Source: Leptolyngbya sp. CCY15150 (GTDB taxonomy: Bacteria > Cyanobacteriota > Cyanobacteriia > RECH01). From it: a stretch of 64,000 bases of DNA. The notes under the pieces were generated by a model. It was not told the DNA's origin. It worked only from the letters and a program-made list of their open reading frames with translations, and made no database searches. The position numbers and the translations under genes were made by a program. The stretch covers positions 61,308 to 125,307 of the forward strand of contig NZ_JACSWB010000141.1 in assembly GCF_016888135.1 (NCBI RefSeq), given 5' to 3'. Shown one piece after another: positions 18,223 through 27,286 of the stretch (within the stretch, counting starts at the first letter, position 1; each line of letters opens with the position of its first letter).

Positions 18223-18722
18223 AAAATCGCCCCCAAAATTAGATTGAGTAGGATATCGAGCACAACACCCCTAAGTTCATCGCTAAGTCCGCCTATCGCC
18301 TCAGCAATGGCATCTCTCATGATTTCGGCTAGCCCTTCAAGGAATTTGGTCTGGAGTTCCTCAACGTTGTCGGTCTCGCCCTGATAGTCGCCAGACAGGA
18401 CGTTATCGAACTGAAGGATCTCTTGGACGTGCGCCCGTAAGTTTGGGTCACCGGGACGGTAAGGGATGAAGGCGGTTAAGCGGCTCTCACCGCTCTGGTT
18501 TCGCGTATTTTCAAAGCAGGCCCGCACATAGCGAGGGGTGAAGGTGCGAGGTGGGACAGTGTCGGCTGTCACCTGCACCCGTGCCTGAAATAGCGAGGTG
18601 ATGGGCGTTTCAATGGCTCCATCTTGGCTACGGTAAACCCGTTGCCTAAGCAGAATCTCAGTTCCCTCATCACGGGAATAAAGAAACTTGAGATCCTGGT
18701 AGCGACGAAGGTAGGCGGGCAT
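18219..18722 (-). CDS. Unknown structural-operon protein with hydrophobic C-terminus
   Basis: 167 aa. Soluble-looking first ~115 residues, rich in Arg and Tyr (PAYLRRYQDLKFLYSRDE), then an amphipathic-to-hydrophobic end (AIAEAIGGLSDELRGVVLD, then ILLNLILGAIL) that could insert in a membrane or pack a helical bundle. One-base TAATG overlap with the gene before and 4-bp overlap with the gene after. No family recognised. A minor virion protein with a membrane-active tail is one possibility. Confidence 0.6.
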   Translation of the reverse strand: MPAYLRRYQDLKFLYSRDEGTEILLRQRVYRSQDGAIETPITSLFQARVQVTADTVPPRTFTPRYVRACFENTRNQSGESRLTAFIPYRPGDPNLRAHVQEILQFDNVLSGDYQGETDNVEELQTKFLEGLAEIMRDAIAEAIGGLSDELRGVVLDILLNLILGAIL

Positions 18723-19090
18723 TAGGCGGTCAAGCTATCGGTATAGAAGTTGTTGATACGCTCACCCTGAAGGGTCACTTCAAAGATTGGGAATGCCCGC
18801 AGTTGCTCAAAGAATGTATTGAATTCTGGTTGAGCTGCAGACCAGGGGCAGGGGATGAAGTAATAGGCATTGGGCTGGTAGTAAACTCTTGCGCCCCTGG
18901 GGCTGCCGATGGGGAAGTCACACCCCACAGAATCCACGATCGCCCCTAAGAAAATATCGGGGAGAAAGAATTCATCCATCGCCTGTGAGCCGGGCACTCC
19001 CCGCTCATTCTCAATCACATTCAGCGTGGTGAGCCGGGAACACATCACAAATCCAAAATCAGTGATGTATTCCAGAGTGTAATTAGCCAT
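18722..19090 (-). CDS. Unknown protein of the structural operon
   Basis: 122 aa, coupled to both neighbours by one-base TAATG overlaps. The sequence is aromatic and beta-like (YTLEYITDFGFVMCSRLTTL, RVYYQPNAYYFIPCPW), with three Cys. No signal, helix bundle or enzyme motif. The overlap pattern says it is made in fixed ratio with its neighbours, as for particle components. Confidence 0.6.
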   Translation of the reverse strand: MANYTLEYITDFGFVMCSRLTTLNVIENERGVPGSQAMDEFFLPDIFLGAIVDSVGCDFPIGSPRGARVYYQPNAYYFIPCPWSAAQPEFNTFFEQLRAFPIFEVTLQGERINNFYTDSLTA

Positions 19091-19821
19091 TAACCAGCGG
19101 TGATGTTCAGTAGAACTTGAAGGTTGCGAGCGCTCTCGCCTTTATAGCTAACGCAATATCCAGTGGCAAGCAACTGCGCGGCACAGAGCAGGATGTCATC
19201 ACCTCCAGCTTCAGCGGGAAGGGTTTTACGGGCGATTTGCCGGTTACCGATACGTCGAGCGCGAATCGTCAGGTGACGGGGCTTGATTTGAGAACCTGCG
19301 GTACAGGGGAAGGTTCCAATCTCAGGGTCAGTTAAACATTGCTTGACCGCGGCCAGAATCTGGTTCGGGAAAAGTTCAACCTTGTACTTAACTCTGATGC
19401 CTCCGAGCAGGTCGGAGGTGTAGTTGGTCACGCCAGTTTCAACCTGAGCAACGCCTGCATCAACTGGGTATTCAACGTAGTTGGGCTCTGGGTTACCTGG
19501 CATGAAGCTAGGTGGAATAAATGTCCATTCCTCGCCTTCTAGATGCACACACACCGCGCCGTCGTTGATGGCATCCTGTGCCACAGTGGGGATATCCAGA
19601 ATGGTTCCGGCAGGGTATCGGATGACAGATCTGTCTGGGTACTCCGCTTGAAGATAACGGTGCTTAAACAAGCTAGCTGCGCCACTACAAACAACCCCTT
19701 CAGCCGCAGCGTAGCCAGAGATTTCTAGCTTATCGTCTCGGATTTTGAACCGAAGATTTTCAACATCAACACCCAGATCGCTCTGGTATACAGGGATGTT
19801 GCCTACGAGAATAGCAACCAT
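19090..19821 (-). CDS. Unknown structural-type protein
   Basis: 243 aa with a good AGGAGA site ahead of the ATG. Alternating hydrophobic beta pattern throughout (VAILVGNIPVYQSDLGVD, LRFKIRDDKLEISGYA, GGIRVKYKVELFPNQIL) and several Cys. Its length and beta content would suit a coat or vertex protein, but no named family is recognised. It is preceded by the 250-aa protein with a 64-bp gap, so it may be expressed with it. Confidence 0.6.
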   Translation of the reverse strand: MVAILVGNIPVYQSDLGVDVENLRFKIRDDKLEISGYAAAEGVVCSGAASLFKHRYLQAEYPDRSVIRYPAGTILDIPTVAQDAINDGAVCVHLEGEEWTFIPPSFMPGNPEPNYVEYPVDAGVAQVETGVTNYTSDLLGGIRVKYKVELFPNQILAAVKQCLTDPEIGTFPCTAGSQIKPRHLTIRARRIGNRQIARKTLPAEAGGDDILLCAAQLLATGYCVSYKGESARNLQVLLNITAG

Positions 19822-19885
19822 TGATTAGTTCTCCTGAGAGGTTTACTGCGAGGACTCATGGGGATGAGCCCTCGGATTGATTGGA

Positions 19886-20638
19886 TTAGCTGGTAACGCT
19901 GTTCACGTCGAAGGTCTGCGTCTCTTGGTCAAGCAAGAGCTGCACGGTGATCGAGAGCGTGGTTCTGAAGAAAGAACGCTTGATGAGGTCTGCGGCGGCA
20001 ATGCCAGATACAGGGTTGGTGGCTTGCGTCCAGGCGGGCGGTGGCGTGAAGCCAGTAGCAGCGCCGCGAGTCTTGGCGGTGATCGCGCTGGCAGTCTCAG
20101 CCGATCGCACAACAGCTTCACCCACGATGTAATGGTAGAGACTCCCTAGGTAGCCTCGGGCATCGGCGGGAATGCTGGCGGCTAGAGGTGCTCCGTAGCC
20201 AGCTAGCTCATCGTTAGGAATCACGATGCCTGCTGCTGTCACTCCAGCGGCGGCGACGGCGGCGGCGGTCGGAAACAGATCAGCCAGGGCGATCGCCCCT
20301 ACGCCATCTTGTGTGCCCACCGTGGGCACAGGAATCATCTCGATCGCCTGGGCTTCATGGTCTACCAGGTAGTCCACCACCATGCTGTAGTTCTGGGCGA
20401 TCAGGTCGCTACCCTGCCCCGTGGGGTTGGGCTTGGCAACCGAGATACCCAGTTTGTCAAACGCAGTTGGGCTGAGGGTGTTGTAAAAAACGTTGAGCAG
20501 GGCTAGGACTGCCTTATCGCTGCCTGCGGTGGTGCCATCTAGTTCTGCTGCATCCACACCGGGCAAGTCTGCGACTGGGATGAACAGGCCTGCATCGGTG
20601 GCTGTACCGGCTGCATTAAATTGCTCGAATGAAATCAT
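19886..20638 (-). CDS. Ala-rich 250-aa protein heading the structural operon; candidate major structural protein
   Basis: 250 aa with a good GGAG site 8 nt before the ATG. Low charge, rich in Ala/Thr/Pro, with short hydrophobic runs (FPTAAAVAAAGVTAAGIVIP) and a beta end (TLSITVQLLLDQETQTFDV). No signal peptide. First gene of the operon, next to a perfect palindromic operator. Major coat proteins are often placed and composed like this, but I recognise no capsid fold from sequence. Structure prediction would be informative. Confidence 0.6.
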   Translation of the reverse strand: MISFEQFNAAGTATDAGLFIPVADLPGVDAAELDGTTAGSDKAVLALLNVFYNTLSPTAFDKLGISVAKPNPTGQGSDLIAQNYSMVVDYLVDHEAQAIEMIPVPTVGTQDGVGAIALADLFPTAAAVAAAGVTAAGIVIPNDELAGYGAPLAASIPADARGYLGSLYHYIVGEAVVRSAETASAITAKTRGAATGFTPPPAWTQATNPVSGIAAADLIKRSFFRTTLSITVQLLLDQETQTFDVNSVTS

Positions 20639-20757
20639 GGTTGTCTCCAGGGTTGAGGGGTTGGGGCTGCGAGAACTCCATCATCTGGGGTGTTCCCGTC
20701 TCGTCAACTTCCTCTAAATCCTGGCACTTCAAGGCTTTCATGAAAGAACTAAGATAG

Positions 20758-20778
20758 TGTCGTAACAACGTTACGACA
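20758..20778. promoter_or_regulatory. Perfect 9-bp inverted-repeat operator
   Basis: TGTCGTAAC and its exact complement flank AAC, 8 bp before the start of a 73-aa putative DNA-binding protein and 119 bp before the structural operon start on the other strand. A second palindrome, CTTTCATGAAAG, lies at 20735-20746. Position suggests control of both divergent units. Confidence 0.65.
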
Positions 20779-20786
20779 TCTTTTTC

Positions 20787-21008
20787 ATGCCAACCCCCCA
20801 TCTCAGGTCAACGAGGTTCTGCGAGGGCTGCACTCCGGATGGCTCAATCGAACTCATACCACTCTCTAGATGGCTGGCGGAGAACTTTCGCACCAGAAAT
20901 CAGGTCGCTCGCTTGCTAAGGCGGCGGCTGATCGTGGCCAAGAAATTCAAGGGACGATACTACGTGGCGTGGAATCCTGCCGTCCCTGAAGAGTTTCGCG
21001 ACTATTAG
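20787..21008 (+). CDS. Small putative DNA-binding (winged-helix/excisionase-like) protein
   Basis: 73 aa and basic. The core ([21 protein letters not shown], then [18 protein letters not shown]) reads as a helix-turn-helix with a wing, similar to small excisionase or MerR-type folds. There is no clear ribosome-binding site, and a perfect operator ends 9 bp before the ATG. Its stop overlaps the end of the convergent 769-aa gene by 4 bp. Could be the activator of the structural operon or an excisionase. Two Cys near the N-terminus (FCEGC) may bind metal. Confidence 0.65.
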   Translation: MPTPHLRSTRFCEGCTPDGSIELIPLSRWLAENFRTRNQVARLLRRRLIVAKKFKGRYYVAWNPAVPEEFRDY

Positions 21009-23314
21009 CACCCGTCCGAGGGTGGCCCATAGCAGGCGATCGCCTCGGGGCGTTGGGTCTGATCGTTGAACCGACTCACGACGGCTCGCACTGCCCTCAC
21101 TTGGCGGGCGTTGATTTGTCCGGGCCCGTCTAGCCTGCGTTTTTGGCTGATACGGATTGACTTGGGGCTTAGGGTGCTCAGGGTCGCGACTTTGGCGCAG
21201 AATGCCTCTGCATCCGCCTCGCTTGCAAAGTATCCCCCAGTCCATAGCCGTGAGCCTTCCCAAAGCACTCGCCCTGACCAGCGGTTGGTAGAGCTTCGAT
21301 CCAAGACGGAGCGAGTCCAATCATCAAAGTTTGCGCACCAATTCAGCCCATTAATGGGCGATGGGATGTGAATTGCCCAGCGGCTACCCTGCGGTTTTGG
21401 GTAATTTTCCCCAAACCAAACCACAAGTTGGGTCTCGATCGCCATCTCATCAAACTGCTCTGACGGCAACATTGGGATACATATTTCTTGCACCTGGGGG
21501 ACTGGAGCACTAGGGCAAACCAGTGTGGCAAGGTCTACAACGTTCTGATTGAGGATTTCTATCTGGCGCTGTAGAACACGTATACCAATGCCTTCATACT
21601 CAATAGGGTCTGGTGCTACGAAATCATCTAGGAACCGTCTAAAGATGGTGCGAAGGTATCCAACCAGGTAATTGCTTAGCTGATCGATGATAAAGGCTGC
21701 AATGGGCCCAGCTCCAACTAGGTTCACGATGATTAGATCGATGATTGTGTCTACAACGGCGATCACAACCTCTGTGAAGAAATCATCAACCTCACCCTCA
21801 TCTTCAAAGCAGCTTGGGCGAGGCATTATCCCAGACAGGGGAGGGCAAATTGAGCCGCTTAATTCCCTAAGGGCTGATGATTGGGCTGCAGCAAAGGAGA
21901 AGATCCCCTCAAAGTTATCTCCTGCATAGGGGAAGGTTTGCAGGGCTCCTGTGGAATCACAGACGGTAATCTCTCCGCTAACGGTTACCATGCTCAACCC
22001 CTTTGGTAAGCGAAACGTAAATCCATACTGACAGAGACCCCGCTCTTCAACCGTGACTGATGGCTCTTCACCGTCTTCGATCGGGAAGGATTCATAGTCA
22101 ACGGTGATAACTGGGCAATCGCCTGGCTCGCCTTTTTCCCCTTGGTCGCCCTTCTCCCCTTGGTCGCCTTTTAGACCGCGTGGCCCCTGTTCGCCCTGTG
22201 GCCCGATCGGGCCTGCTAGACCAGGCGGCCCCGGATCGCCCTGCGGTCCCTGGTCGCCAATCAGCCCATCATCTCCATCTTCCCCCGGCGGGCCAGGTGG
22301 CCCAGGCGGGCCTGGTTGACCTTGAATGACTATAATCACGTCGTCATCATCGCATCCTTCGATACATTCAAATTCTAGTATTAGCTCTGGATCTGGGAAT
22401 GGCGGTGGTGGCGGCGGCGGTGGCGGTGGCTCAGTATTACAGCAGTTTTCATCTAACACAAAAGCCGGATCATACAACGGGTTGCCTTGTGAATCCCTTC
22501 CAAAAAGCCTTGTTCCTAAAGGAGTAATTGATGTCACTTGAAAGCCAGGGCCAGGCCATCGTGGATAGAATTCATAGGCAATCGTCCCAGTAGATTCAAA
22601 GTTGACATAGCTGGATGTGACAAATCGATGACGAAGCTCTGCCCCATCATCAAAGGATGCAGGGGATAAAATTACGAATCCCTCAACTCTAGGATTTGAA
22701 GAATATTGACTTGTTGGGCCGATCGGAACGCTAATAGGCCCTCGTAGAAGGTATGTACTGGCATCATCAATATCGTAGGTGTATCGCCACCCTCCCTCAA
22801 CGGCGGCATCTTGAACATACCGCTTGACCTTCCAAATGGTGTTGACTTGATACCACTGGGGACATTGTCCGTTAGCTCCGTTTGGCAGTTGAAGAGCTTC
22901 GTAATACTCGCATTGTTGTTCGCGATCTGAAGGGATATCTGGACGGCATTCACAATACTGGTTCCACCGTCTAACTGTTGAGGCGATCGCCCATTCCCAC
23001 TCGGATTCAGGAACCCCGGCAAGGTCTGGGTTGGTAGGATTGCTCTCGCAGAAGGTGCGAATATCGCCGTAATAGATGTCTGATAAATTAGCAGCATCTC
23101 CTATGTCAGCAGAAAGCTCTAAGTTCCATGAACCATCCCTGCGATTTAATGGGATACTCGGAACATTTTCCTGTATCGGGTTTTCAAGAAACCGTGACCA
23201 TTCTTGTGATAGCCTTCCAGCATTAAGGTATTCTGCTCTATTGACCCGGACTAACCCCCGTCCGTCTATTCCTTCCCTGGGTCTTCCAGGTCTACCATTA
23301 GAGCAATAATTCAT
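21005..23314 (-). CDS. 769-aa collagen-containing spike-like protein
   Basis: Order: N-terminal Cys-rich globular region (~1-292, with CECRPD and CEYYEA), a run of ten prolines (296-305), an acidic hinge ([12 protein letters not shown]), about 22 Gly-X-Y triplets (~332-399), a beta domain (~400-500), a hydrophobic helical stretch (~513-553, [19 protein letters not shown] region), and a Cys-containing C-terminal domain (~600-769) with a [19 protein letters not shown] stretch resembling an SPOR-type repeat. There is no N-terminal signal peptide. The layout (head, rigid stalk, membrane-embedded base) fits a virion spike or an adhesin. It is separate from the main structural operon. Function is inferred from architecture only. 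Confidence 0.7.
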   Translation of the reverse strand: MNYCSNGRPGRPREGIDGRGLVRVNRAEYLNAGRLSQEWSRFLENPIQENVPSIPLNRRDGSWNLELSADIGDAANLSDIYYGDIRTFCESNPTNPDLAGVPESEWEWAIASTVRRWNQYCECRPDIPSDREQQCEYYEALQLPNGANGQCPQWYQVNTIWKVKRYVQDAAVEGGWRYTYDIDDASTYLLRGPISVPIGPTSQYSSNPRVEGFVILSPASFDDGAELRHRFVTSSYVNFESTGTIAYEFYPRWPGPGFQVTSITPLGTRLFGRDSQGNPLYDPAFVLDENCCNTEPPPPPPPPPPFPDPELILEFECIEGCDDDDVIIVIQGQPGPPGPPGPPGEDGDDGLIGDQGPQGDPGPPGLAGPIGPQGEQGPRGLKGDQGEKGDQGEKGEPGDCPVITVDYESFPIEDGEEPSVTVEERGLCQYGFTFRLPKGLSMVTVSGEITVCDSTGALQTFPYAGDNFEGIFSFAAAQSSALRELSGSICPPLSGIMPRPSCFEDEGEVDDFFTEVVIAVVDTIIDLIIVNLVGAGPIAAFIIDQLSNYLVGYLRTIFRRFLDDFVAPDPIEYEGIGIRVLQRQIEILNQNVVDLATLVCPSAPVPQVQEICIPMLPSEQFDEMAIETQLVVWFGENYPKPQGSRWAIHIPSPINGLNWCANFDDWTRSVLDRSSTNRWSGRVLWEGSRLWTGGYFASEADAEAFCAKVATLSTLSPKSIRISQKRRLDGPGQINARQVRAVRAVVSRFNDQTQRPEAIACYGPPSDGC

Positions 23315-23326
23315 AGAAGAAGGCTA

Positions 23327-23674
23327 GTGAACAAACAACTAATAATTGGCGCTTGCTCAATCATAATCATTGTTTTAGGTGCAGCAGGATGGAACTGGTT
23401 AACATCTAGTCGCCTAATCTTGATTCATTGGTCTTTTTTTGCCACGGATGACTACAATGCTCAATTTGTTTGTGTTCATGCATTTGAATCGGTCACCGGA
23501 CGGTATGCGAAAGTAATGCCAGATGATCAATGCCCTGGAGAGATGACAGCAAATTTTAATTATCCAGAGTGTCGTGTTGAAAGAAAGCTGTGGATTTGTG
23601 ATGCTCCAATCTTTGCAGACCACGCCAAATCCACACCTGAAGAGATGCAGATAGGCACAAGAGTTCCCTTTTAA
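23327..23674 (+). CDS. Small membrane-anchored or secreted protein at the element's right end
   Basis: 115 aa from GTG. The N-terminal hydrophobic helix (~4-22, LIIGACSIIIIVLGAAGWNW) is a membrane anchor or uncleaved signal. The remainder is exterior-type with four Cys (VCVH, QCPG, ECRVE, WICDA). It starts 12 bp from the divergent spike gene. It lies immediately inside attR, a common site for accessory cargo. No family recognised; a lysogenic-conversion or surface-exclusion role is possible. Confidence 0.55.
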   Translation: MNKQLIIGACSIIIIVLGAAGWNWLTSSRLILIHWSFFATDDYNAQFVCVHAFESVTGRYAKVMPDDQCPGEMTANFNYPECRVERKLWICDAPIFADHAKSTPEEMQIGTRVPF

Positions 23675-23684
23675 TTTATCTTTT

Positions 23685-23728
23685 CTGAAAATCCTCGTGT
23701 CGGCGGTTCAAGTCCGCCTCCTGGCATT
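23685..23728 (+). repeat. attR: right copy of 44-bp attachment repeat
   Basis: Identical over 44 bp to the 3' part of tRNA-Phe and its first two downstream bases. It has no 5' tRNA half, so it is a remnant, not a gene. Confidence 0.95.
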
Positions 23729-24021
23729 CAACTTAAGTCAAGTGAAAGCTTCTGAAGCTAAAGGTTACAGGAATCTTGTCCTTCAGTGCTCGACTTTTGC
23801 ATCCGGCTCCCCCTAGCCCTTTTGGAGAGAAGGATCTGGGGCATGGAGGCTAGCGTGCAAAACTGGATGCACCCATGCTCTATACCCGAAATATCCGAAC
23901 GTTCCTCCCTGCCATCATTTTATGGGGAACTCCAGCCTCTAGGGTGTGCCGGTGTGAAAGGGGTCGCCGTGGATGAGTTGGATCAAGGTCTCATTTCCCG
24001 TTGCCAACGTACAAATTATTA

Positions 24022-24112
24022 GGCATTGCTGAATAGCAGTATGATTCCGCAACATGTTGCGTGAAGTTTCAGATCCTCTAGCTAGAGTTTCATTCTCTGA
24101 TTCAGCAGCACT
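24022..24112. repeat. MITE-like repeat, copy 1
   Basis: About 90 bp. It starts GGCATTGCTGAAT and ends ATTCAGCAGCAC, imperfect terminal inverted repeats. The interior resembles the reverse complement of the 25846-25936 copy (shared GAATAGCAGTATGATTC). No clear target duplication. The rest of the 23729-24254 gap shows no convincing gene. Confidence 0.65.
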
Positions 24113-24254
24113 ATTATTGAGAAGATGCAACAACGTAAAAAGCCCAACTCTTTGTGCTCCTGATAGATACCACAAGATTAAAGAATTAGGCTTCCCTCTT
24201 ATGTTGAAAGAGATGTTCAAAATAGGATTTTGGGGTAACTCATCCCACGAAAAA

Positions 24255-24998
24255 TCACAATACTTTTTCTAGGAATTGGCAAGCGCGCGCGCTCTTCGGT
24301 GACGAAAAGAAAATGTCCGGGGGCGCATCTTCGGCCACTACACCTGCATCTAAGAACATGATTCTATCGGCAACTTCTCGAGCAAAACCCATTTCATGGG
24401 TCACAACGGCCATCGTAATCCCAGTTTTAGCTAGGGATTTGATCACATCCAACACCTCCTTTACCATTTCAGGATCAAGGGCAGAGGTGGGTTCATCAAA
24501 TAACATTACTTCGGGCTTCATGGCAAGAGAGCGGGCGATCGCCACCCGCTGTTTTTGCCCTCCAGAGAGGCGCGATGGAAAGACATTAGCCTTTTCGGCC
24601 AATCCTACCAGCGTAAGTTTTTCCATCCCTAACTCTTCAGCCAACCCCTTAGTCATTTTTTTTACCTTAATGGGGCCATAGGTGACGTTTTGCAGCACCG
24701 TCATGTGGGGAAATAAATTAAAGTGCTGAAATACCATCCCCATATTTTGTCGCACTTTATTGATGTCAATCTTGGGATTTGTAACTTCTACATCATTAAT
24801 GTAGACTCGCCCCTTTGTAGGGGTCTCTAACAAGTTAAGACATCGTAAAAAAGTGGATTTTCCGCATCCTGAAGGGCCAAGAATTGCAACAACCTCCCCT
24901 TTTCGAATTTCCGTAGAAATTTCTTTTAGAACTTGTAACCCCCCAAAGGACTTGCACAATGCTTCAGTTCTAATCACTTTTCCGCATCCTTGTTTCAA
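24255..24998 (-). CDS. Polar amino-acid ABC transporter ATPase (GlnQ/HisP type)
   Basis: 247 aa. Walker [11 protein letters not shown]-loop region [14 protein letters not shown], signature [13 protein letters not shown], Walker [14 protein letters not shown]-loop VVTHEMGF. The length and the [11 protein letters not shown] motif are those of the PAAT (polar amino acid) family. It overlaps the permease gene by 29 bp. The probable start may be a few codons in ([11 protein letters not shown]). Powers uptake of glutamine or related amino acids; specificity unknown. Confidence 0.92.
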   Translation of the reverse strand: MKQGCGKVIRTEALCKSFGGLQVLKEISTEIRKGEVVAILGPSGCGKSTFLRCLNLLETPTKGRVYINDVEVTNPKIDINKVRQNMGMVFQHFNLFPHMTVLQNVTYGPIKVKKMTKGLAEELGMEKLTLVGLAEKANVFPSRLSGGQKQRVAIARSLAMKPEVMLFDEPTSALDPEMVKEVLDVIKSLAKTGITMAVVTHEMGFAREVADRIMFLDAGVVAEDAPPDIFFSSPKSARACQFLEKVL

Positions 24999-25707
24999 GA
25001 TTTTTCGCTACCGACGTTAAAGCAATTACCATCAAGTAATAAATGATGGCCACAAAAATCAAAGGCTCAAAGTAAATAAACTTTTCTGCGGCAACTACTT
25101 GACCACGACGCATCAGATCTAACGCACCCACCGTGGAAACAAGGGCAGAATCCTTAAGTAAGGCAATCATTTCATTCACAAGGGCAGGCAAAATATTTTT
25201 GAAAGCTTGGGGCAGGATAATATCCCACATCATCACCGGGTATGCAACTCCTAAAGTCATCGCAGCTTCCCGTTGCCCTTTGTCAACAGCCATAATGCCA
25301 CCCCGAATAGTTTCAGAGCTATAGGCAGCAGAGTTTAGAGCAAAGGTGGCAACCCCAGCCTGAAAACCTGAAGGAGTAAAGCCCGTAAGCTGTGGCGTTG
25401 CGAAATAAATAATGGCTAGTTGCAAAATTAATGGTGTGCCTCTAAAAACAGACGTATAGGCATCGGCAAACCATTTCAGGGGCTTAAGATTTGTAATTTT
25501 GAAAATGGATAAAACAGTACCCCAGGTAAATCCAATGAGAGCAGAGGTGACGCTAAAAGCAAGGGTGACAGGAATTCCCCACAAGATGTAAGGAAAACTA
25601 TCGGAAATCTTACTGAAATCTAAAACTAAGCCTTGTCCCTGAATTCCAAGCAATCCCAGTAGTCCCGACAAGCCAAACAAATATGTTTCCATTGATTCCT
25701 GACGCAC
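24970..25707 (-). CDS. Polar amino-acid ABC transporter permease (GlnP/HisM type)
   Basis: 245 aa with about five membrane helices and the EAA loop ([36 protein letters not shown] region, shown here by its AMTLG core). An N-terminal extension before [12 protein letters not shown] includes a Leu/Gly-rich segment. Encoded between the ATPase and the binding protein; likely a homodimeric channel as in GlnHPQ systems. A 265-bp gap with a MITE insertion separates it from the binding-protein gene upstream. Confidence 0.92.
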   Translation of the reverse strand: MRQESMETYLFGLSGLLGLLGIQGQGLVLDFSKISDSFPYILWGIPVTLAFSVTSALIGFTWGTVLSIFKITNLKPLKWFADAYTSVFRGTPLILQLAIIYFATPQLTGFTPSGFQAGVATFALNSAAYSSETIRGGIMAVDKGQREAAMTLGVAYPVMMWDIILPQAFKNILPALVNEMIALLKDSALVSTVGALDLMRRGQVVAAEKFIYFEPLIFVAIIYYLMVIALTSVAKNLETRMRKSD

Positions 25708-25845
25708 ACATGAACATCAAAACAGTGAAAAAGGAGAAGTATGGTATCAAAGAAGCGCCAAGGGAAACCTTCTCTTGATCATCATCCACCTCAAGCTAGG
25801 GTTTTCTATGGCTCTAAACAGTGGAAAGCCAGTCTTAGACTGGCT

Positions 25846-25936
25846 GGCGTTGCTGAATTAGAGTATGAACTTCTAGCTAAAAGCCCTGAAACTCTATTCA
25901 ACATAGTGCAGAATCATACTGCTATTCAGCAACACC
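25846..25936. repeat. MITE-like repeat, copy 2, with 8-bp target duplication
   Basis: 91 bp. Terminal inverted repeats GGCGTTGCTGAAT and ATTCAGCAACACC match at 12 of 13 positions. GACTGGCT occurs directly on both sides (25838-25845 and 25937-25944), an 8-bp target site duplication. It has no coding capacity, so it is a non-autonomous element that needs a transposase from elsewhere. It interrupts the operon between binding-protein and permease genes. Confidence 0.85.
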
Positions 25937-25972
25937 GACTGGCTTTCCTTCATCGAATTGCCAGCCTAGAGA

Positions 25973-26764
25973 CTAGCCTGGATCCGATACATCTTGTTCA
26001 AACCATTTGCGGGCTAGTTCCTCAATTTCACCACTACTCAGCATGTCTCTCAAGACAGGATTAATTTGCTCTAGCAGAGGAGAATCTTTAGGAAACGCGA
26101 TCGCAGATCCAGCTTCTCCTTCATTAGGAATTACATTAAATTCCAAATCAGAATTAGCATCTACATAACCCTTTGCCACAGTGTCTTCAACAATGGCTGC
26201 ATCAATCCGACCAGCCTTTAGTTCTTGGATAATTTCGTTAATCCGATTTAGGGGTTTAACGGTAATTCCTTCGATATCTTTAGCGGCTTGCTCTTGGATG
26301 GTTCCTAGCTGAACACCCACGGTCTTGCCATTGAGGCTTTCAAGCGTGGTCAAGTTGCTACCACTAGAAGCAACAATGGTGTTTTGCGCCTCAAAATAGA
26401 TATCAGAAAAATCAACGTTTTGCTTACGTTCCTCGGTGGGGGTCATGCCCGCCATCACAAAGTCCGCTCGCCCAGCTTGGAGTGCTGGAATAAGACCGCT
26501 GAAATCCATGTTGTTGATCTCCAAGCCATACCCCAGTTTGCTAGTAATGGCGTTGGCAATATCAATATCGAACCCGACGATCTCTTCACTACCGCTATCA
26601 GTACGAATAAATTCGTAGGGAGGATAATCGGCAGAGGTTGCCATAACTAAGGTTTCAGCCGGGCCCTCTCCAGTAGGAGTGTCAGACGGTGTACAAGCGA
26701 CCGTAATAAAGATGCTGAAAACAGCAGTGACTATAATCGTGAATAGAAATCTAAGGTGTTTCAT
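25973..26764 (-). CDS. Periplasmic amino-acid-binding lipoprotein (SBP_bac_3)
   Basis: 263 aa. Signal with lipobox (FITVAC, Cys ~24) followed by a Thr/Pro/Gly linker. The mature protein has the family-3 pattern: ATSADYPPYEFI at the start, VGFDIDIANAIT, ADFVMAGMTPTEERKQNVDFS, and GKTVGVQLGTIQE. It delivers the amino acid to the permease encoded downstream. The family binds glutamine, glutamate, arginine or cystine; the Arg of MTPTEER and the acidic pocket suit alpha-amino acids in general. First gene of the operon. Confidence 0.92.
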   Translation of the reverse strand: MKHLRFLFTIIVTAVFSIFITVACTPSDTPTGEGPAETLVMATSADYPPYEFIRTDSGSEEIVGFDIDIANAITSKLGYGLEINNMDFSGLIPALQAGRADFVMAGMTPTEERKQNVDFSDIYFEAQNTIVASSGSNLTTLESLNGKTVGVQLGTIQEQAAKDIEGITVKPLNRINEIIQELKAGRIDAAIVEDTVAKGYVDANSDLEFNVIPNEGEAGSAIAFPKDSPLLEQINPVLRDMLSSGEIEELARKWFEQDVSDPG

Positions 26765-27286
26765 AACTTACTAGAGATTAGATGCCACATACATCAAGAC
26801 TGACTGGCTGAATACTATCTAGCTGGATAAAGTCAACGCTCAACCAGCTACTTGACCATATTAGCTCTTAGACCATCTCAAAGTTCGAAGGTTTTTTTTG
26901 TGACTTCAAATACATACTTATTTTTTTTTAAGATACAGCGGTTCCGAGGTTAGTGAGGTACACCTAACCCTTGAAAAATAAGCGTTTCAGCCGTGAACCT
27001 GTATCTCACCAAAGCAAGAAATGCTGTATGTTGGGTTTTAAGGGACTCTCACTTCGACAGCAGGCAATTCAGGTTCCTAAGGCGATCGCCCGTTTCTAGT
27101 ATCAAGGAGAGTAGCCGTCATCCTATGACCATGCGCTCATCCGGATGATAACGTTGGCTTTGCTTCGATCTTGCAAAATGTGTCGCATGGAGTTTCAGGA
27201 TTGCAGAGTGCTATTGGGTGCAGCCGTAACGCACGGTTTTGTGGCGCTCGATGCTATCCATGGCACGAGCCTTGAGCAAGCCGGTC
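26765..27286. other. Intergenic region, no gene seen
   Basis: 522 bp. It should contain the promoter of the amino-acid transporter and the end of the kinase transcript. It has two T-rich runs near 26893 and 26922 and a small inverted repeat (GGTTAG/CTAACC near 26950). No convincing ORF or RNA. Confidence 0.5.

Noticed and set aside
22104..22319. Rightward Pro/Gly/Ser-rich ORF opposite the spike gene
   Set aside because: It is the antisense of the collagen repeat, whose triplet pattern opens the other strand. No start signal.
23685..23728. Second tRNA-Phe gene
   Set aside because: Only the 3' half from the anticodon loop onward is present; the 5' half does not match a tRNA.
23939..24272. ORFs on both strands after attR
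   Set aside because: They run through the MITE copy and its flank. The apparent similarity to another ORF at 25.8 kb is explained by the shared repeat, not by a gene.
25741..26064. 107-codon rightward ORF
   Set aside because: It crosses MITE copy 2 and the 3' end of the binding-protein gene on the other strand.
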